From: Mangrovibacterium diazotrophicum
GTDB lineage: Bacteria; Bacteroidota; Bacteroidia; Bacteroidales; Prolixibacteraceae
Assembly (NCBI RefSeq): GCF_003610535.1
Contig: NZ_RAPN01000001.1
Coordinates: forward strand, 3,211,320-3,275,319
Direction: 5' to 3'
DNA: 64,000 nucleotides
Shown here piece by piece: positions 54,340 to 63,700 of this stretch. A program made the position numbers and the translations under genes. The notes below the pieces were generated by a model. It was not told the origin of the DNA. It made no database searches and saw nothing but the letters and a program-made list of their open reading frames with translations. Position 1 is the first letter of the stretch; every line of letters starts with the position of its first letter.

Positions 54340-55341
54340 CTAATTTTTCTGCAAGAGGTATTCGTTTTCGTTGGTTTGCTGAATTTCGAGACCATGTGTC
54401 ATGGCGATCACCTCTAAAATAAACCGGACCGGCCGGTCATCGAATCGGGCAGTCAACAACAGCCGCTCCAGATCGGGATCAGCTGTTGAAATCTGCACAC
54501 GGTAAACTTTGTCTAATTGTTGTATGACGTCTTTGAGGCTTGTTTTATTGAAAGAAAATGAATGGGTTTTCCACGACAGGAAATTCACATCGGTATTTTG
54601 ACTCTTCTGAACCACCTGGTCATTCAAAGCCAGGACCCCTTTTTCGCCGGGAATGAGAACCACTTTCTCACCGGTTTCAGTCAGCTCGTTCGACGAAACC
54701 CGCACCCTACCGGTTTGTACAACTACCGATACTTCGCCATTTTGAGGATAGGCATTTACATTGAAGGAAGTTCCCAAGACCTGGATATCCGCTTTCCCGG
54801 CGTGGATGATGAATGGCTGTTCCGGATTGGGCTGCACTTCGAAAAAGCCCTCGCCGTCGAGCGTCACTTCCCGGTACTTTCCATTAAACTCATCCGGGTA
54901 AGTCAAGGTACTTCCGTAGTTCAGAGTCACCACCGAACCGTCGGCCAGTACAATTTCTGTAATGTCAGCATTTTGGCCTGAGGCGATTTCTTTTTGAGTA
55001 TTGAATCCGTTTCTTCCACTCATCCAATAGCCGGCACCGCCTAAAAAGAGCGCAATAGCTACAACCGCCGCAATCCGGCTCCAGAATTGGATCGTTTTCT
55101 TTGGCTTCAAGGTCGCGGCCTGATTCCTGGCCACATCAATTTTTGTGAAAGCTTCTTTTGCTGAAAATCGTTTTTGCTGAAAATAAAGGTCAACTTGACG
55201 AGCAGTCTCGCGGATGTCTTTCAATTCATCCTCATCCCAATCCGCAGCGAGCGATTCGGAATTTTCGGCAGTTGGTTCGTCAAACAAGTGCTTGGCCAAT
55301 GCTGCCCATTTTTCGTCGGTATTGTTTCGGTTTGTTTCCAT
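54340..55341 (-). CDS. FecR-family anti-sigma factor
   Basis: 333-residue inner-membrane protein. The N-terminal cytoplasmic part (about 1-85) would bind the sigma factor; one TM helix lies at about 89-108 (IAAVVAIALFLGGAGYWM); the periplasmic FecR domain (about 118-215; ITEIVLADGSVVTLNYGSTLTYP, GEGFFEVQPNPEQPFIIHAG) and the C-terminal DUF4974 domain (about 265-333; SLKDVIQQLDKVYRVQI) complete the standard order. It is 44 bases after the ECF sigma gene and 21 before the STN protease gene. Confidence 0.95.
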   Translation of the reverse strand: METNRNNTDEKWAALAKHLFDEPTAENSESLAADWDEDELKDIRETARQVDLYFQQKRFSAKEAFTKIDVARNQAATLKPKKTIQFWSRIAAVVAIALFLGGAGYWMSGRNGFNTQKEIASGQNADITEIVLADGSVVTLNYGSTLTYPDEFNGKYREVTLDGEGFFEVQPNPEQPFIIHAGKADIQVLGTSFNVNAYPQNGEVSVVVQTGRVRVSSNELTETGEKVVLIPGEKGVLALNDQVVQKSQNTDVNFLSWKTHSFSFNKTSLKDVIQQLDKVYRVQISTADPDLERLLLTARFDDRPVRFILEVIAMTHGLEIQQTNENEYLLQKN

Positions 55342-55385
55342 TTGCCCCTATGACAAGGAGCTACCCGAAACACCCTGAATGGAAA

Positions 55386-55964
55386 TCAAAAATATTTTTG
55401 AAAAATGCTGATTCCGATCAGCAGATGGCGGTATTCCTTCAGATCCTCGCGCAGTTGTTTCAGTGCGAGCCCCATTTGTGTTTCAACGGTTTTTACTGAA
55501 ACCTCCAGTTTTTCCGCTATTTCGCGATAAGTCAATCCCTCTTCCCGACTTAGTTTGAATATTTCTTTCCGTTTCGGTGGAAGTGCTTCAACACTCGCTT
55601 CAATTTTTTGCTGCAAATCAACCTCCAGAAAATATTGCCCAGGCTGAAGCTGCTCCTGTTCCGACCGAATCATCTCCAGGTATTTCTGCTCGACCTTCTG
55701 ATGATTGACCCAGTTAATCAACTGATTCTTGACTGCCCGAAACAAATAGCTTTTGACCGACGAATGCACCTGGATTTCTTTGCGTTTCACCCAAACCTGC
55801 ACAAAAACTTCCTGCACCAGCTCCTGGGTTTTCTGGTCATCGTGCAAAAACTGGAACGCGTACACACACAGCCCCGAATAGTACCGATTGAAAAGCTCAC
55901 TGAACGCTTTTTCATCGTCATGCAAAATTTTCGCGAATAGTTCCAGGTCAGTCTGTGTGTTCAT
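55386..55964 (-). CDS. ECF-type RNA polymerase sigma factor
   Basis: 192-residue sigma-70 family ECF factor. Region 2 (about 20-85) contains FSELFNRYYSGLCVYAFQFLHD and QELVQEVFVQVW; region 4 (about 125-175) contains LPPKRKEIFKLSREEGLTYREIAEKLEVSVKTVE. This is the Bacteroidota ECF-FecR (SigW/FecI-like) group. ATG at 55964 (MNTQTDLELF) is chosen; a TTG seven codons upstream is in frame. It is the first gene of the FecR/STN operon and divergent from the POT transporter gene; autoregulation through the operon promoter is expected from the family. Confidence 0.95.
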   Translation of the reverse strand: MNTQTDLELFAKILHDDEKAFSELFNRYYSGLCVYAFQFLHDDQKTQELVQEVFVQVWVKRKEIQVHSSVKSYLFRAVKNQLINWVNHQKVEQKYLEMIRSEQEQLQPGQYFLEVDLQQKIEASVEALPPKRKEIFKLSREEGLTYREIAEKLEVSVKTVETQMGLALKQLREDLKEYRHLLIGISIFQKYF

Positions 55965-56056
55965 TTTAGGGAAAATAGGGTGCAAATTTCAAAGATGGCT
56001 TAAAACCGACAAAACGAAGATGATGTTACTATATTTTTCAACATAAGCAAAGATTC

Positions 56057-56064
56057 TATATTTG
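56057..56064 (+). promoter_or_regulatory. Putative -7 element of the POT transporter gene
   Basis: TATATTTG, an exact TAnnTTTG box 25 bases before the ATG. TTTTTC at 56034-56039 occupies the -33 position. Confidence 0.5.
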
Positions 56065-56089
56065 CAATAATCCTGAAAATTCGAACACT

Positions 56090-57463
56090 ATGCAAAAATC
56101 ATCATCTTCAGCGCGGTTTAGCCGGGCATTTTGGGTAGCCAACTCGGTTGAGCTGCTCGAGCGACTGGCTTACTACGCCGTTTTCATCGTAATCACCATC
56201 TACCTATCCAACGTTTGGGGTTTCTCCGACATCGAAGCGGGCTGGATCAGTGGTATCTTTTCGGCTACCTTATACCTGCTACCAACCTTCCTCGGCGCTT
56301 ATGCTGATAAAATTGGCTTCCGGAATGCGATTATCATTGCTTTTTCTCTGTTAACAGCCGGATATGCGGGGCTGGGTATCCTTCCAACGTTGCTCGAAAG
56401 TGCCGGTTTGGTAAGCTACGGAATGGAAACAACTTTCAACGGACTCAACACAAGCGCGCTCCGTTGGACCATTGTCCCGGTTATGGTACTGATCGTGATC
56501 GGTGGCTCATTCATCAAATCGGTGATCTCGGGAACTGTCGCCCGCGAAACCACTTCCGAAACACGTGCCCGCGGCTATGCCATCTTCTATATGATGGTCA
56601 ACATCGGCGCTTTTATCGGTAAAACAGTGGTTGACCCGCTGCGCAAAAGCTTGGGCGATCAAGGGCTGGTTTACCTGAACTTCTTCTCGGCATCCATGAC
56701 TGCACTCGCATTAGTTGCGGTGTTCTTCCTGTATAAATCGGTTCAAACCGAAGGACAAGGCAAAACATTCCGCGAGCTGGGCCACGGGCTTGTCAAAGTA
56801 GTCAGCAATGTGAAGCTTGTAATCCTGATCCTGATCATCAGCGGCTTCTGGATGATTCAAGGACAGATGTACGCCACCATGCCGAAATACGTCATCCGCA
56901 TGATCGGACAGGACGCATCACCGGGCTGGTATGCTAACGTTAACCCGCTGGTGGTTTTCCTGTTAGTGAATTTGGTTACGACCATTATGAAAAAATATAC
57001 CGCTTTGCGCTCCATGACGATCGGAATGTTGATCATTCCACTATCCGCCCTGGTCATGTCGCTGGGCACGCAGGTGGGCAAAGAAGCGATCCTCGGGATG
57101 CACCCGGTTGCTTTTATGATGATCGTCGGAATAGCAATGCAGGCCATTGCTGAATGTTTCATCACTCCCCGTTACCTGGAGTATTTCTCACTGCAATCGC
57201 CCAAAGGAGAGGAAGGGCTTTACCTTGGATTTAGCCATCTACACTCCTTCGTTTCCTATTTATTCGCTTTCGGCTTGGGTGGATTCCTGCTGGATAAGTA
57301 TTGCCCTGATCCTCGTTTGTTCGATTCAACCGAAGCATACGGAGTGGCAACGCAGCACGCCCACTACATTTGGTTCGTTTTTGTCGGAATCGGTTTAATT
57401 TCGGCGATTGCACTGTTGATTTACGGTTACTTGGTGAAGCAAAAACCGGCGGCTTCAGTTTAA
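56090..57463 (+). CDS. POT/PTR-family proton-coupled oligopeptide transporter
   Basis: 457-residue MFS transporter with about 12 helices. The helix-1 signature ELLERLAYY corresponds to the ExxERFxYY proton/peptide motif of POT proteins (Phe replaced by Leu-Ala here). GGSFIKSVISGTVARE and the later QAIAECFITPRYLEYFSLQSPKGEEGLYLG (PTR2-like, split here by a few residues) support the assignment. It would import di- and tripeptides with protons. The long periplasmic loop between the two six-helix halves and the ILPTLL region agree with Bacteroidota peptide MFS proteins. Monocistronic, upstream of tRNA-Leu. Confidence 0.88.
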   Translation: MQKSSSSARFSRAFWVANSVELLERLAYYAVFIVITIYLSNVWGFSDIEAGWISGIFSATLYLLPTFLGAYADKIGFRNAIIIAFSLLTAGYAGLGILPTLLESAGLVSYGMETTFNGLNTSALRWTIVPVMVLIVIGGSFIKSVISGTVARETTSETRARGYAIFYMMVNIGAFIGKTVVDPLRKSLGDQGLVYLNFFSASMTALALVAVFFLYKSVQTEGQGKTFRELGHGLVKVVSNVKLVILILIISGFWMIQGQMYATMPKYVIRMIGQDASPGWYANVNPLVVFLLVNLVTTIMKKYTALRSMTIGMLIIPLSALVMSLGTQVGKEAILGMHPVAFMMIVGIAMQAIAECFITPRYLEYFSLQSPKGEEGLYLGFSHLHSFVSYLFAFGLGGFLLDKYCPDPRLFDSTEAYGVATQHAHYIWFVFVGIGLISAIALLIYGYLVKQKPAASV

Positions 57464-57607
57464 ACTCCCATAAAAATCGGTCAATGCGAAAATATTTTTC
57501 AAAAAAAGTTCAAACACAAAATGCGCACATACAACTGAAATACAACGACTTTTAAACACACCTGAAAAATCAGCTCATTGAATTTCAAAAGTTTTTTCTG
57601 AGAATGC

Positions 57608-57637
57608 TTTGAGCGAATAATATTTCCACTATTTTTG
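57608..57637 (+). promoter_or_regulatory. Promoter of tRNA-Leu
   Basis: -33 TTTG (57608-57611) and -7 TATTTTTG (57630-57637) separated by 18 bases, close to the Bacteroidota consensus. It lies about 57 bases before the tRNA. Confidence 0.6.
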
Positions 57638-57694
57638 CATCGCTAATTCAGCCACGGGTAAGTAATTCGAAAGAAAACCAAACCCAGACCACAC

Positions 57695-57778
57695 GCCCGG
57701 GTGGCGGAATTGGTAGACGCGCTGGACTCAAAATCCAGTGATAGCAATATCGTGCGGGTTCGATTCCCGCCCCGGGTA
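57695..57778 (+). tRNA. tRNA-Leu (anticodon CAA)
   Basis: 84-base class II tRNA. Acceptor GCCCGGG pairs with CCCGGGT (one G-T pair at the end), D arm with GGTAGAC, anticodon stem CTGGA/TCCAG with loop CTCAAAA (anticodon CAA, reads UUG), a variable arm of about 12 bases (TGATAGCAATATCG) and T arm GCGGG-TTCGATT-CCCGC. Discriminator base A. CCA is not encoded (the genome reads ACAG after the acceptor), as is common in Bacteroidota. Confidence 0.97.
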
Positions 57779-57783
57779 CAGAG

Positions 57784-57815
57784 CCCCAATCATCACTGAT
57801 GGTTGGGGTTTTTTG
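57784..57815 (+). terminator. Terminator after tRNA-Leu
   Basis: CCCCAA-T-CATC pairs with GATG-G-TTGGGG, followed by a T-run (57809-57814). Confidence 0.88.
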
Positions 57816-58229
57816 TTTTACATCCCCACCCCTTCGTCGACGAAATCCAAACCTTTGTCTACACAAAACCCATGAATTCAACCTCTTTGCTCACCCTAAA
57901 AACCATGTTTTATGTTTACAATATAACCTCCTAACACCTCCCAACTCAAATTACACATTGCAACTTACAAGCACAACTAAATCTCAGTCAAACCGTAGAA
58001 CAACACAAAGCATAGAACACTTACGGATTCTATATTCTTTTTTTATATTAAATTTGATATACTCTTAAAACAAACAACAAAGTAGCTCAACTAGCTCTCT
58101 CATTCTTACCGATTCATACCGTCCTTGATGGATATCGATTGATGAGAGAGCAATTGGTAATTGGTAATCGTTCCGCATAAAATCGGCGCGATATACGAAC
58201 GTTTAAGTTACCCCAAAAACAGAACTCCG
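57816..58229. other. AT-rich intergenic region with leader hairpin before the LytTR gene
   Basis: No gene recognised. A perfect 10-base inverted repeat GCTCTCTCAT (58094-58103) / ATGAGAGAGC (58142-58151), loop 38 bases, lies 79 bases before the LytTR start and could form a long leader hairpin or an operator pair. Confidence 0.5.
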
Positions 58230-58928
58230 ATGAAATGCAAGTGTATTATTGTTGAAGATAAACCACCCGCCCTCGAGACCATCAAAAACTACGCAAATTC
58301 CCTGGCTAACCTCGAAGTGGTCGGAACTTTTCAGAATGCCTTTCAGGCTATTGCTCTTCTCAACCAAGTAAAAATTGACTTGATGTTTCTCGACATCAAC
58401 ATCCTCATTCTATTAGGAACGAAGGTGCTCAGCTCTATTCTTCACCCTCCAAAAATCATTTTTACCTCCGAACACAAAGAGCTGGCAATTGAAGCATTCG
58501 AACTCGATGCCGTCGATTACCTGCTAAAACCGGTATCCTTCGAACGTTTCCTGAAAGCTGTCAACAAATTTTGCGACCTCGACCAGACGGATCAGACGAA
58601 TAAAAATCCCGATTTTCTATACTTCCGCTCCGACCGAAAAATGGTTAAAGTGTTTTTGAATGACGTTACTTACATTGAAAGCTTCAAAGATTATATTGTG
58701 ATTCATCGACTGAGTTTGCCCGCATTAAAAGTGAAATACCCAATTGGAAGTGTCGAAAACATGCTGCCGCAACGCAAGTTTCTGCGCATCCACCGCTCCT
58801 TCATTGTATCAATTTCTAAAGTCACAGCATTCACCAACAATGATGTGGAAATTGGCACAACCGAACTCCCCATCGGAAGGAGCTATCCGGAGGTTGCAAA
58901 ACGACTGACAGTTGACGGCGCCCTATAG
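58230..58928 (+). CDS. Orphan LytTR response regulator
   Basis: 232-residue response regulator. Receiver domain (about 1-120) has phospho-acceptor D55 (MFLDIN), T79 (IIFTSEH) and K100 (YLLKP). The acidic pocket reads E9-D10 (VEDKPPA), and the usual MP..G after D55 is replaced by ILILLGTK, so phosphorylation may be altered. The LytTR DNA-binding domain (about 135-230) reads VFLNDVTYIESFKDYIVIH...RKFLRIHRSFIVSISKVT. No histidine kinase is adjacent. The start ATG at 58230 (MKCKCIIVEDK) is chosen over an upstream ATG. Target genes are unknown. Confidence 0.9.
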   Translation: MKCKCIIVEDKPPALETIKNYANSLANLEVVGTFQNAFQAIALLNQVKIDLMFLDINILILLGTKVLSSILHPPKIIFTSEHKELAIEAFELDAVDYLLKPVSFERFLKAVNKFCDLDQTDQTNKNPDFLYFRSDRKMVKVFLNDVTYIESFKDYIVIHRLSLPALKVKYPIGSVENMLPQRKFLRIHRSFIVSISKVTAFTNNDVEIGTTELPIGRSYPEVAKRLTVDGAL

Positions 58929-58957
58929 ACAACAAACGACTTTTAAAAGAATAGAAC

Positions 58958-58994
58958 TGCCCGGCACCACACACAGGATGCCTTGTGCCGGGCA
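58958..58994. terminator. Long hairpin between convergent genes
   Basis: TGCCCGGCAC (58958-58967) pairs perfectly with GTGCCGGGCA (58985-58994), with further internal pairing (AGG/CCT). There is no long T-run. It probably serves as a bidirectional terminator for the LytTR and haloperoxidase-family genes. Confidence 0.6.
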
Positions 58995-59084
58995 ATTGCC
59001 GAATTTATTACTCACCGGCAATAGGCCAATCTGCTCATTGGCAAAACATGAACAGGTGCAATTATTAACCGCAAGAATAAACCG

Positions 59085-60440
59085 CTACTTAATCGGCCTC
59101 AAGTTATTCTGAAAAACATATGAAGCTATTTTTTCGCCCAATGCATTGCCTTCTTCAATATCGTGCCTGAAATTGTGCCCTCCATAGAGACGCGACAGCC
59201 CCATAATTTCTCCGACTTCAGCGATATCATTATAAGTTCGTTGCTCATTGGGAGCAGAATAACTGCCCACAACCACCGGCCCAACCGGCTTTCCCAAGAC
59301 TTCGCTAATTATAACAACACCTCCTCTTCCCGCTACAGCATAGGTTGACGGATAGGCAGGCAAAGGAGGAATAGCTCTGGCCGCTGTAACGGCGTTCCAA
59401 CCCGCATCTCCCTCCGTGTCTTCATTTCCGTCGTTATTCCCCTCACGAATGGCAGTAAATGGTCGCCAAAAGTTGTAGAAATAGAGCTCGTGAAATCCGC
59501 AAATAATGGCATCAATCTGAACCATATTAGTCAGTGCCAGCAAACGGGCTGCATCCCAACCGCCCAATCCCTCAGAGATTGCAACATAGCGCGCCACCCG
59601 GTTAATCATACTGGGCATATTGTCGGTGAAGAAAATAACATCGGCAGTTTGCTCTGCCGTACGCACCGCAGAAGTGTTGGAACCAATTGATTTGACTTCA
59701 TCATAATCAGCGGTGTATTCAGGTGAATTGATGGAATATGGCGCGGAAGCCGGGAACTGATTGCCGGCCATAACCCCAAAAGGCGACAGGTTACCCAAAG
59801 TAGCACCGTACACTGCGTTATCCGGCCAAACAGGAGGAAAGGCAACAGCATAAGGCATCGTTGAACGATATTCTCCAGGTATGGTTCCCTGCGGGTAACT
59901 GGAGAAGCTAAAACCGGTGTCGCTGGCACGTTTATCCTGCACAGCCAGTGCAGCGCTTTTACCAATCTCAATTCCTAAATCTTTAGACTCCGAATCGTCA
60001 ATTCCTTCCAAACAAGTCTGCAAAACAGAATCAGCTTTTGCTGTATATGACGTAAAAAGTGACACCAAAACATCATGAGCGGCCTGCGACACTGCTGCGT
60101 CTGAAATCGCAGCAACAGTCTTTTTAGTAACCTCTTTCGAGCCTGTGCCCGAATTGTCCAAAGCATACGTGTGAAACATCGGGTAAACATTATTCAGCGC
60201 ATCGTGCATCGCAATGGAAACCATCGCGTAGACTCTCGCCTCTGCCGGAGCAGGTAATTTGGTATCTATTGCGAGGCTGGTTGTCTCTGACCATTTCAGC
60301 ACCATATCGCCACTGTACGACTTCACGACCCCGTTTCCCAAAAAATCGGAGCTATCAACAAAATCGTTTTTCTTTTCACAAGCAACGATCGCTACACACA
60401 ACAAAAGCATGTAAGCCAAAACCTTGAAATTGCCTTTCAT
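59085..60440 (-). CDS. PAP2/vanadium-haloperoxidase family lipoprotein with altered active-site motifs
   Basis: 451-residue lipoprotein (MKGNFKVLAYMLLLCVAIVAC; ATG 60440 chosen over a 48-codon upstream extension). The all-helical body matches bacterial vanadium-dependent haloperoxidase relatives: PAPAEARVYAMVSIAMHDALNNVYP near residue 65, NFWRPFTAIREG, YPSTYAVAGRGG where PSGH is expected, and SRLYGGHNFRHDIEEG where YGGIHF is expected. The phosphate/vanadate-binding His of PSGH is missing and the last His is shifted by one, so classical catalysis is doubtful. Substrate unknown. It is convergent with the LytTR gene. Confidence 0.85.
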   Translation of the reverse strand: MKGNFKVLAYMLLLCVAIVACEKKNDFVDSSDFLGNGVVKSYSGDMVLKWSETTSLAIDTKLPAPAEARVYAMVSIAMHDALNNVYPMFHTYALDNSGTGSKEVTKKTVAAISDAAVSQAAHDVLVSLFTSYTAKADSVLQTCLEGIDDSESKDLGIEIGKSAALAVQDKRASDTGFSFSSYPQGTIPGEYRSTMPYAVAFPPVWPDNAVYGATLGNLSPFGVMAGNQFPASAPYSINSPEYTADYDEVKSIGSNTSAVRTAEQTADVIFFTDNMPSMINRVARYVAISEGLGGWDAARLLALTNMVQIDAIICGFHELYFYNFWRPFTAIREGNNDGNEDTEGDAGWNAVTAARAIPPLPAYPSTYAVAGRGGVVIISEVLGKPVGPVVVGSYSAPNEQRTYNDIAEVGEIMGLSRLYGGHNFRHDIEEGNALGEKIASYVFQNNLRPIK

Positions 60441-60667
60441 AATCGTAATTTTTAGAGTTTCTGATCTAAAATTACGATACACGAACTGGCGGTTTTCAGG
60501 ATGTCGCTCATGGTTGGGTTCCGGAAGACGAATTAACAAATTCAGTCGACGAAGGAATTTGCATCTCACTCCAAGGTCCCTCAAATATGATCCTTTGCAG
60601 ATTGAAAATCGAAGCCCCCATTTTTTGACCGCTCTGCAGAATGACTATGCTGCAACCAGCTTAAATC
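60441..60667. other. Spacer between the haloperoxidase-family gene and the large downstream gene
   Basis: No gene seen. It should contain the minus-strand promoter of the haloperoxidase-family gene, but no clear -7 box was found. Confidence 0.35.
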
Positions 60668-60725
60668 AAAAAAAAGATCGAACGAATTGAAATCGATAAA
60701 TTCAGATTCAAAAGCGTTCGATCTT
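60668..60725 (-). terminator. Terminator of the large beta/gamma-crystallin-like gene
   Basis: AAGATCGAACG (60674-60684) pairs perfectly with CGTTCGATCTT (60715-60725) over a 30-base loop. On the minus strand it is followed by a T-run (plus-strand A-run 60668-60675). Confidence 0.65.
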
Positions 60726-60756
60726 CGGATCAAGAGCCTACTACGGGTCCTCGAAT

Positions 60757-63700
60757 TTATGAGGCACCGCGCAGTTCGGCCAAGTCATCATCGAGCAGTC
60801 CCCTACCAATTTTAGCATTTAATGCAGTCGAAATTAGATCAATCGCAGCCAGAGAGACAGCGCCTTCCCCGCCCATCATCCGAATCGGGGATAACATGCC
60901 AGGCAGCGCCGCAAAAATTTCATTCACCTTTTCATCTTCCGGGTTATCGTCTTCGGGAACCTTATTCAGATGGCGCATAGTGAGTCCCAAGTCGACGCAC
61001 GAAAAAACCCAATAACAAAAGATTGAAATTTCGTCACGGCGTTTCATACGTTGTATTTTTGGTGGTTCTTTGGAACTGCTAGCAGCCTTTCCGATAGAAA
61101 ACATAACTAAAGCTACGTCGAGCCAATAAACAGCGGTTCGCCATCCCCACATCACCCGTTCACTGCGGAGCATTTCCTTTTCATCATTCTCCAATGCATC
61201 AAACTTGCTTCCTCTTAACTTATGCTTACAAAGATTGTAAGGCCGACCTCCCGGAAAACCCGGTGACGAGGGGAAGCTGGCCAGCCAACTAATTCCGCTC
61301 AACGCCAGACTGACGATTTCCAGCCCAAGACCTGCTGTTACCTCGTTTAACTTATCATCTTCGCCTTCGGCAAAAGCATCCAGAATACAGTTAATGACTC
61401 CGTTCATAACATCAACCGTAAGTGCTGCACGGCCCCAAACCTTCACCGATCGTATTCTTGCAGCGCTGGCTCGTTGATTCTCATCTTCGTTTGCGGCGGA
61501 ATCTTCACCAGTCGAATCAACGGAGATAGACAAGAGCAAGGTGCTTTGCACACTGAGGTTATCCCCATCCGAAGCAGCAAAATCGGGCAGTGGCTCTCCC
61601 TCGAAAGGTTTTTCTCCGGATATCAATTTAGAAATGGCTGTAAGCGGTATGGCGACAAGCAGCGATGTAAGATTAAGAATATTAAGCTTGCCTGCACCAA
61701 TGAGCTTGAATAAATCGGAAATGAAAGGAATCTTAATCTCGCCATTGAGTAAATTTTGAAAGAGCTGAACAGCTTCTTCGAGCACATTTAGAAAATCGCC
61801 CACCAGATCCCCTGCAATTTCCAACAGCTGAATAATGGAATCGCGGGCAGCTTCGATTAAAACAGCAAGGGCTAGTTGCGGCCGAAGCGGATTTTTAACA
61901 AGGGCGACAAGGGCATCTGCAAGTCCTCCAATGCCGATGGACAGTAAGTCGGTAATACTTTTGATACGTTCGAAAAAGACGCCCATGAAGTCGGCTAGTC
62001 CGCCGGCCCCCTTCTGCTCCGGTGCATCAGGTGCGGTTTGGGCACCTTTCTTTTTACTGCCACTCAACAACTTGGAAAAAAACCACTCCACCGATTCGGG
62101 TAAAACAGACCGACTGCTCTGAACTTCCGACGGTTCGACACCCAAAGCTTCCACCAGTTTATTCATACCATCTTCGACCGAATCCTGCAAACCATCCACA
62201 AAGTCGGCGACCGCGTCTTTGGCATTTTCAATACCATCTTTCATGGCAACGAAGCCCGAGTTTACAGCTTTGACCAGGTAGCGCTGGGTATCCAGGATAT
62301 CTTTCCAGGCGAAGAGGGCCCGTAAAAATTCAATCGCTTTTTCAATGGCACCCATAATTTTCTCGAACAATCCTTCGACAAATCCAGCGACTTTCTCCAC
62401 CGTGTCGAGCACAAAAGAAACGAGTTTCCCGCCTACATCAACAATAATGTTCATCGTATTTTTTGCTGCTGCCGAGGCTACGCCAGCCAGATCCTTCGCA
62501 AAGCCAATGGTGACCGATTTAGCTCCACTCACCGCACTCTTGATCGCCCTTCCGATTTTAAGCCGGGCGGCGGCGGCGCTCAAGGATTGAAGTTCATCAT
62601 CTGCTCCACTGCTCGCTTCTGCAAGTATTTTCAGGAAATCATCTTCTTTAACTGGTTCTTCCCAAATGGCTTTAGTGGCACTCACCGACGACATTATCAA
62701 CGGGTTGTTATTAGCCGGGGCTGAAGTTGTTTCGGCATCCGAAAATTTAATTGCCCAGGGCTTGGGCTCGGTAGCATCAGAAACCAGCCGACTCGCCGAT
62801 GTTTTGGCACTGAACTCGTTTTTATCTACTCCGTCGGCTTTGGTTACCGAAGGTGCGTTTTCAGGCACCACTGTTGCCATGACCCGAGAAATGGTGTTTT
62901 GGGCAGCAGCAATCTCGGTTTGAGTGAACGCATTTTGATCTACAAGCGGGTTACCCTCGGCGTCCTTGGCATTCCAAAGTTCATCGGGCTGCATGTTGGC
63001 AATTTTCCGATGCACTTCGCGATCGGGGAACAATACCACGCGCTCATTGGTCGCCATCGATTGGGTTTTAAACTTCAGGCCCGGGGTGCTCAGCCCTTCT
63101 GCCTCGGAGGTTATCATGATTCGCCCCATCGCGTTGGGCTTCACTTTTACCGAACTTACTTCATCAACTTCGTAGGTTTCGTCATCTATTTCAATAACAG
63201 TGAAGTCGGTAGCCGAAATTTCGACCTCTTCGTTCGTGCCCGGAGGAAAAGCAACAATGGTACGATAGGAGCTAAATTCCTCCAGCTCATTGTCCACCAT
63301 GCGGTAGTCCTGCCCAAGCACGGCGCTGTACGACTCAAACACATCTTCGGGTGCAAGCGTACGAAAAATGCGCAACGATGAAAGTCGGTCGTGCCCAATC
63401 TGTCCCTCCCCTAAGCTACTGCTGTTTTTCAAGTAATCCTCAATTTCATTTTCCCGATTCTTTTCATTGACTTTCAAATCCGGATTAGCAAACAAACTCA
63501 CTCCGGTACCCGGCCCCAGCCGAATTGACGAAGCCACATTATCCAGGTTCGGAAACACATTTAGGTTACGATACACACCCTCCAGGCCAGGTTCACCATC
63601 GTTTAAAATCCATGCCCGCCCATGGTAATAGGAATGTTCGTACAAGGCTACTTCTCCGGGCGACAGCTCCCCCACCTGCCCTTCAGTTTCGGCTATCTTC

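Noticed and set aside
57695-57815. tRNA-Leu as an integration site for a genomic island
   Set aside because: No integrase gene and no second copy of the tRNA 3' end are visible in the window; the following genes lack mobile-element signatures.
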